From CAWKGC01 sp963849005 (lineage in GTDB: Bacteria > Pseudomonadota > Gammaproteobacteria > Burkholderiales > Usitatibacteraceae): 64,000 bases of DNA. Positions 60,089 to 64,000 of the stretch are shown in pieces. The first letter of the stretch is position 1, and each line of letters opens with the position of its first letter. The stretch lies in assembly GCA_963849005.1 (NCBI GenBank), contig CAWKGC010000023.1, positions 496,001-560,000 on the forward strand. The letters are read 5' to 3'. The notes under the pieces are model-generated. The model was given only the letters and a program-made list of their open reading frames with translations, was not told the DNA's origin and ran no database searches. Position numbers and translations under genes: made by a program.

Positions 60089-60187
60089 TCAGCCGCCCGC
60101 GGTCATCAGTCCCGCGCCCGATGCGGGCGGCGCGGCGAATGCGGTCGCGGCAAGGGCTGGGCTGCGTGCGGTGAACAATCGCTTCAT
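60089..60187 (-). CDS. possible 32-residue leader ORF upstream of hupS
   Basis: ATG at 60185-60187 with GAGAGGGAG just upstream, 32 codons, TGA 29 bases before the hupS ATG. The peptide starts MKRLFTARSPALAATAF and is Ala-rich and mildly hydrophobic. It lies between the putative control sites and hupS and on the same strand. It may be a translated leader or chance; the good ribosome-binding site is the main support. Confidence 0.4.
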   Translation of the reverse strand: MKRLFTARSPALAATAFAAPPASGAGLMTAGG

Positions 60188-60242
60188 GGCTCCCTCTCGT
60201 GAAGGATTTGCTTCTGAAGGCGACTTTCCTCCGCGGCGCAAA

Positions 60243-60264
60243 GGCGCCTTTTGACCTGCATCAA
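60243..60264 (-). promoter_or_regulatory. FNR-type box with GGCGCC tail ahead of hupS
   Basis: In the hupS direction: TTGAT-GCAG-GTCAA, then AA and GGCGCC. It is nearly the same as the block before hupD (56052-56072). It lies about 65 bases upstream of the small leader ORF and about 190 before the hupS ATG. No good -10 or sigma-54 -24/-12 element was found in the interval. Confidence 0.55.
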
Positions 60265-60287
60265 CCGGGGTTCAGGAAGCGAAAGAT

Positions 60288-60308
60288 GTGTAACGCAAAC
60301 CGTTACAC
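60288..60308. promoter_or_regulatory. 8-5-8 inverted repeat (TGTAAC/GTTACA) ahead of hupS
   Basis: Perfect arms GTGTAACG (60288-60295) and CGTTACAC (60301-60308), spacer CAAAC. The core and spacing equal those of the site before hupD. It lies about 23 bases further upstream of the FNR-type box, measured edge to edge, so the order of the two elements is reversed relative to the hupD region. Confidence 0.55.
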
Positions 60309-60316
60309 CACCAATC

Positions 60317-60409
60317 GGGGTCAGGTACGCAATTTGGGGTCAGAGACGTAATACTTCCGCGTCATTCCGGGCTTGACCCGGAATCCGGAAGTATTACGGC
60401 TCTGACCCC
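60317..60409. repeat. nested GGGGTCAG palindromic repeat (REP-like)
   Basis: Forward heads at 60317 and 60336 and a reversed head ending at 60409. The main arms are GGGGTCAGAG (60336-60345) with CTCTGACCCC (60400-60409), extended by CGTAATACTTCCG (60347-60359) with its complement (60386-60398), and an inner hairpin ATTCCGGG/CCCGGAAT at 60364-60384. Sits between the hup promoter region and the 3' end of the next gene. Same head as the other sites, different tail. Confidence 0.7.
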
Positions 60410-60417
60410 AATCGGGT

Positions 60418-61824
60418 TCAGACGAGCAGCGCGAGTTTCGCGAGCTGGCGGAGCCGCCCCTCGATCGCGTCCGCCGTTTCGCCGAGCGCAGCGGCGAGCG
60501 CGCGCAGATCGCGGGTACCGTCGAGCAGCGGCAACAGCCTGCGCACGAGTGGGTCATCGAGTTTCACGGTGGCGTGGCGCAGGTTGGTGACGTTCTCGCC
60601 TTGCGTGGACTGGACGCGCGCCACCGCGCTTGCGACCGGGCGTTCGCCAGGCGAGGAGGCGAAGACCGGCGCGCGCAGGTGCAACTGGACCGCACCCACC
60701 TGCGCCGCTGCAAGGCACAGTTCCGCGAGCGCGCCGCGGTCCGGGCCGGGCACGCGCGCGGCGAGCTCGTCAAACGACAAGGTGCCGGGAAGCGCGGCGA
60801 CCAGCGCATCGAGCAGCGCCTGCGGCAACGCCACCTCTGGCTGCGGCGGCGGCTCGATCACCGCGGGCTCGTCGGACGATGCGCGGCGCCGCGACGCGAA
60901 GCGAAAGTCGAAGACGCGCCTCGGCCCGACCTCGCGCTCGACCGCGATGTCCTCATGGCAAAGCAGGGTCTGGCGGAAACGGCGGCACTTGGCGAAGTCG
61001 AGGTACTGCTCGCGCGCAAGCGGTTCCATGCCATGCAGGACGCTGCGCGCCTCGGGCGTGATCCCGGCGTAAGAGGTCGCCACCAGTTCCGCTTCGCACA
61101 GGAACTGCAGGCGATGGCGACCGGCGAAGGCGACGAATTCATGGAAGTAGCAGGGATCGTTGACCTCGGCCAGGTCGTCGTGGAACAGGGACCCGGTCCC
61201 GCCTCCCGCGAAGCGCTTGAACTCCTCGCGCATCAGCACCGTGTACGCATCGTCCATGGCGCTGCGTTCGGCAAGCAGCCGCGCGAGCGCCCGGGCTTCG
61301 GCGATGCGTTCCGCAGGCTGTTCCAGGCCGCCGGTGTGGAAGCGGAGCATTTCCCACACCATGCGTCGTATGTAGCAACCGGGGTAGACGTTGTAGCTGA
61401 CGAACGCCACCCCGCGTGGCGCGAGGTGGCGGGCGATGAGCGCGAGGAGCTGCTCGCGCGCCGGTGCCGGGATCCACGAATAGAGGCCGTGCGCGATGAT
61501 GTAGTCGAAACGCCCGCCATCATCGGGGAACGCGGCAAGGTCCTGCTGCGACAGGGAGAGGTTGGTGAGCCCGATGCGTCCTGCGAGCTGGCGGCCCGCC
61601 TCGATTGGCTGCGCCGCAAGGTCGAAACCGACGAACTCGCTCTCCGGGAACGCGTACGCCATCGGGATCAGGTTGGCTGCGTCCCCGCAGGCGACTTCCA
61701 GGACGCGGCAGCGCTCGACCGGAGCCGCCTGGACGCCGTGCAAGGCTGCCATGGTCGCCATCCGCTCGGGATGGGCGTCGGAGTAGGGTCGGCCGGTGTA
61801 GGGGACCTCGTCGTAGGCGTTCAC
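60418..61824 (-). CDS. class I methyltransferase with regulatory domain
   Basis: A 468-residue intact protein. The N-terminal methyltransferase has RVLEVACGDAANLIPMAYAFP (motif I) and FDYIIAHGLYSWIP, with VSYNVYPGCYIRRMVWEM later; the middle part (residues about 215-320) is the methyltransferase regulatory domain, and a C-terminal winged-helix-like region follows. It belongs to the family annotated as methyltransferase regulatory domain-containing protein; substrate unknown. GTG start (61822-61824) is favoured because family members begin near NAYDEVPYTG; the frame is open further upstream. Confidence 0.85.
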   Translation of the reverse strand: MNAYDEVPYTGRPYSDAHPERMATMAALHGVQAAPVERCRVLEVACGDAANLIPMAYAFPESEFVGFDLAAQPIEAGRQLAGRIGLTNLSLSQQDLAAFPDDGGRFDYIIAHGLYSWIPAPAREQLLALIARHLAPRGVAFVSYNVYPGCYIRRMVWEMLRFHTGGLEQPAERIAEARALARLLAERSAMDDAYTVLMREEFKRFAGGGTGSLFHDDLAEVNDPCYFHEFVAFAGRHRLQFLCEAELVATSYAGITPEARSVLHGMEPLAREQYLDFAKCRRFRQTLLCHEDIAVEREVGPRRVFDFRFASRRRASSDEPAVIEPPPQPEVALPQALLDALVAALPGTLSFDELAARVPGPDRGALAELCLAAAQVGAVQLHLRAPVFASSPGERPVASAVARVQSTQGENVTNLRHATVKLDDPLVRRLLPLLDGTRDLRALAAALGETADAIEGRLRQLAKLALLV

Positions 61825-61934
61825 GTCGGCGAACCTTCTTCCTGTGGAAGTTGATTGAAACGGGGGCCGGACCGGCCTAGCATGGACCCGGGTTCGCCGC
61901 ACCGGGGCCCGGCCACGCACACCAAGGAGGAAAT

Positions 61935-62522
61935 ATGCCACACACCACACCCAGCAAGGAGATTGCCAACTTGTTCAGGCGACCGGTCCTGCGCGGCGCT
62001 TTCGCGTTGGCGGCGACAGCGATCGTTGCTGCACCCGCGCCGGCGCTCGCCGACACCTTTCTCAAGCTCAATGGAATCGAAGGCGAGTCTGTCGACGCCA
62101 AGCACAAGGGCGAGATCGAAATCCTTTCCTTCACGCAGTCCTTCATCAACTCCTACAATCCCAGTGGCGGGGGCAGCGGCGCGGGCAAGGTGAACTGCGG
62201 CGCCGTCACGCTGACGAAGAACATCGACAAGTCCAGCCCGGCACTGTTGAAAAACGTGATCAGCGGGAGACATGTATCGGATGGCGTGATCACGTTCGAG
62301 GCCAACAACCGGGCATCCAGCGAGTACTACACGATCACGATGAAGGAGGTGTTCGTCACCGAGGTGACCCAGACCGATGCCGCGGACCCGAATCGCATCT
62401 TCGAGAAGCTGGTGCTCCAGGCCAGCGAATACGAGTTCGAGTACCAGCCGCAAAATTCGAAAGGGGCAACCGGGGGTTCCATCAAGGTCGGCTATAACTG
62501 CAAGACGTCCGAAGTCCGCTGA
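61935..62522 (+). CDS. Hcp-family (type VI secretion tube) protein with a signal peptide
   Basis: A 195-residue protein. The N-terminus is a signal peptide (RGAFALAATAIVAAPAPALA, cleavage near ALAD). The mature part matches Hcp: DTFLKLNGIEGESVDAKHKGEIEILSFTQ, VTLTKNIDKSSPALLKNVISG, YYTITMKEVFVTEV and a beta-strand end (EYEFEYQP). Standard Hcp proteins lack a cleavable signal. No other type VI gene is in the window. AAGGAGG precedes the ATG. Related secreted Hcp-like proteins are seen as orphans in Proteobacteria; function unknown. Confidence 0.88.
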   Translation: MPHTTPSKEIANLFRRPVLRGAFALAATAIVAAPAPALADTFLKLNGIEGESVDAKHKGEIEILSFTQSFINSYNPSGGGSGAGKVNCGAVTLTKNIDKSSPALLKNVISGRHVSDGVITFEANNRASSEYYTITMKEVFVTEVTQTDAADPNRIFEKLVLQASEYEFEYQPQNSKGATGGSIKVGYNCKTSEVR

Positions 62523-62538
62523 TGTACTCGTGCGATTC

Positions 62539-62589
62539 GGGGTCAGGGACGCAATTGCGTACCTGACCCCAAATTGCGTCCCTGACCCC
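62539..62589. repeat. GGGGTCAG palindromic repeat (REP-like)
   Basis: A perfect 18-bp inverted repeat: GGGGTCAGGGACGCAATT at 62539-62556 and its complement at 62572-62589, with an additional reversed head (ACCTGACCCC) in the loop at 62561-62570. It fills the short gap between the convergent Hcp and antiporter genes. Third tail type sharing the common head. Confidence 0.72.
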
Positions 62590-62594
62590 GAAGT

Positions 62595-64000
62595 TCAGCC
62601 GTAGAGGGACTGCTGGTAGTCGAGTTCGCGCTCGAGCTTGTGGAAGACCTCGTCGGAGATCTTGCTCGAGCGCCACAGTTCGAGGAGTTCGTTGCGTTGC
62701 GCACGGAGGGCCGCGCGGCGCGCCTTGCGCCCGATATCGGCCTCCTCCGACATGACCAGCCCGCGCGGCATTTGCGCGTCGCGCTCGTCCAGGTACATCT
62801 GCCGCAGGTGCGCCACTTTTGCCGCATCCGCACTTTCCCTTTCGACGAAACGGTCGATGCCGCGCATCGCCGCGTTCGCCACCGCAAGCCGCGCACCGCG
62901 CTCTTCCTCATGGGCGCTCCAGTCGGCGCCGACCTTGAGCGCGCGAATCAGCCGGGGCCAGCGTGAGCCCCTGCCCGACCAGCGTCACGGCGATCACGGC
63001 GAAGGTGAGGAAGATCAGCAGGTCGCGATGGGGAAAGGGCGTGCCGTCGTGAAGCGTGAGCGGCAAGCGCCAGCGCGACGGCCAGCGAGACGATGCCGCG
63101 CATGCCGCACCACGCCGTCACGAACACCTGGTTCGGGCGCCGGATAGGGATCGGCGCGCCTGCAGCGACGCCGAGAGAAAGCGCGGCAGGTAGGTGGCGG
63201 GAAACACCCAGAGGAAGCGCACGGCAATCGCGGCCCCGCTCAGCGCCAGCCCCATCGCCAGCAGTTCGCCCAGCCCGAAGCCGGAGATGCGATCGAGGAT
63301 GCCGCGCAGCTGCCAGCCGATCAGCATGAAGATGAAGCTGTTCAGGGTGAACACGATGATGTTCCACATCGCGAGCACCATGATGCGGCTCTCCGGCGTT
63401 GCGATCACGGCCGCCGAGCGCGCGCGCGCCAGCCCCGCCGCGACCACCGCCAGCACGCCCGAGACATGCAGCACTTCGGCAACGAGGAACGCCGCATAGG
63501 GCACCGCGATCGACACCAGGCACTGCAGCAGCGGCTCCTTCACCGCCCTGGTCGCCGGCACCGAGATCCACGCCACCGCGAGGCCGATGGCGATGCCGCC
63601 GGTGGCCACCCAGACGAACTCGCCGGTTGCCTCCATCAGCGAAAAGCTGCCGGTGAGCGCGGCAACGATGGCGATCTTGTAGAGCACCAGCCCGGAGGCG
63701 TCGTTCACCAGGCTCTCGCCTTCGAGGATGGTGACGATGCGGCGCGGGATCTACAGCCGCGAAAGGATCGCGGTGGCGGCCACGGCATCGGGCGGCGAGA
63801 CGATGGCGCCGAAAGCGAAGGCGATCGCCCAGGGAATGTCCGGCACCAGCAACTTCAGCACCGCGCCCACCGCCAGCGTGGTGGCGATCACCAGCCCGAT
63901 GGCGAGCATGCCGATGGCGCGCCGGTTGGCCTTGAAGTCGCGCCACGAGGTCGAAAACGCCGCCTGGTACAGGATGGGCGGCAGCACCATCACCAGCAGC
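62595..64000 (-). CDS. CPA1-type Na+/H+ antiporter, N-terminus beyond the window (frameshifts, one in-frame TAG)
   Basis: Membrane antiporter of the NhaP/CPA1 type. From the right edge: VLPPILYQAAFSTSWRDFKAN, FAFGAIVSPPDAVAATAILSRL, then a TAG (63751-63753) where an amino acid is expected, IPRRIVTILEGESLVNDASGLVLYK (the ion-binding ND motif), membrane helices, NQVFVTAWCGMRGIVSLAVALAL, and a cytoplasmic C-terminal region of about 110 residues ending DYQQSLYG. Frame changes occur near 63150, 63060, 63010 and 62950. The reading frame is the same on both sides of the TAG, so only one codon is affected. Confidence 0.87.

Noticed and set aside
60294..60310. Sigma-54 promoter reading TGG-N-TTTGC overlapping the hupS-side palindrome
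   Set aside because: The spacing between the GG and GC dinucleotides is 11 rather than 10 bases, and no counterpart exists before hupD.
48156..63753. Amber (TAG) recoding suggested by in-frame TAG in hypC and the antiporter
   Set aside because: nnrD, the ETF-QO gene, the MazG-like gene and hupC all end naturally with TAG, and both affected genes also have frameshifts, so base errors are the simpler reading.

Overview
The window is a GC-rich, gene-dense stretch of a chromosome that looks betaproteobacterial. The clearest sign is the block rpoE-rseA-rseB-mucD-glutaredoxin-lepA-lepB-(DUF4845)-rnc-era at the left end, an order typical of Betaproteobacteria; nadB is divergent from it. No tRNA, rRNA, CRISPR array, integrase or transposase gene was recognised. 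Many otherwise ordinary genes are broken by single-base indels (nadB, rseA/B, rpoE, nnrD, the thioesterase, both beta-propeller genes, anSME, several hyp genes), while other segments (lepA-mucD, most of the V/A-ATPase operon, most of hupS to hupJ) are clean. This patchiness looks like residual sequencing or assembly error rather than gene decay. Such genes are annotated as one CDS spanning the pieces.

Layout. 1-8.3 kb: era/rnc/lepB/lepA and the sigma-E envelope-stress operon (minus). 8.5-11.6 kb: nadB and the NAD(P)H-hydrate repair enzyme (plus). 11.6-17.2 kb: fluoride channel and thioesterase; then a membrane Fe-S oxidoreductase divergent from ETF-ubiquinone oxidoreductase (two electron entry points to the quinone pool), a CBS protein and a DUF4337 protein. 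17.5-25.5 kb: a complete bacterial V/A-type ATPase operon (G-C-I-K-F-E-A-B-D). 25.5-31 kb: two large secreted Asp-box beta-propeller proteins, each with its own terminator. 31-42 kb: mixed metabolic genes (methyltransferase, MazG-like, SDR-like, MAPEG, acyltransferase, GcvR-like, MltF-like, TauD-like and intradiol dioxygenases, a radical-SAM sulfatase maturase).

42-60 kb (minus strand) holds an apparently complete uptake [NiFe]-hydrogenase locus: hupS-L-C, a HigA-like regulator, hupD-F-G-H-I-J-K, hypA-B-F-C-D-E and hypX, followed by a small membrane protein, a formate/nitrite-type channel and a ModA-like binding protein. HupS carries the extra cysteines of oxygen-tolerant group 1d enzymes, which fits the presence of hypX (aerobic CO-ligand supply). 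Two promoter regions, ahead of hupS and ahead of hupD, share a pair of sites: an FNR-type box (TTGAT-N4-GTCAA followed by GGCGCC) and a perfect 8-5-8 inverted repeat with TGTAAC/GTTACA cores. This shared composite control region, with an HTH gene embedded in the operon, is the most interesting unexplained signal here.

60.3-64 kb: a methyltransferase with a regulatory domain, a lone Hcp-family protein with a signal peptide, and the 3' part of a CPA1-type Na+/H+ antiporter. Four intergenic sites (11.6, 17.3, 60.3 and 62.5 kb) carry REP-like palindromes with a constant GGGGTCAG head and a site-specific self-complementary tail.
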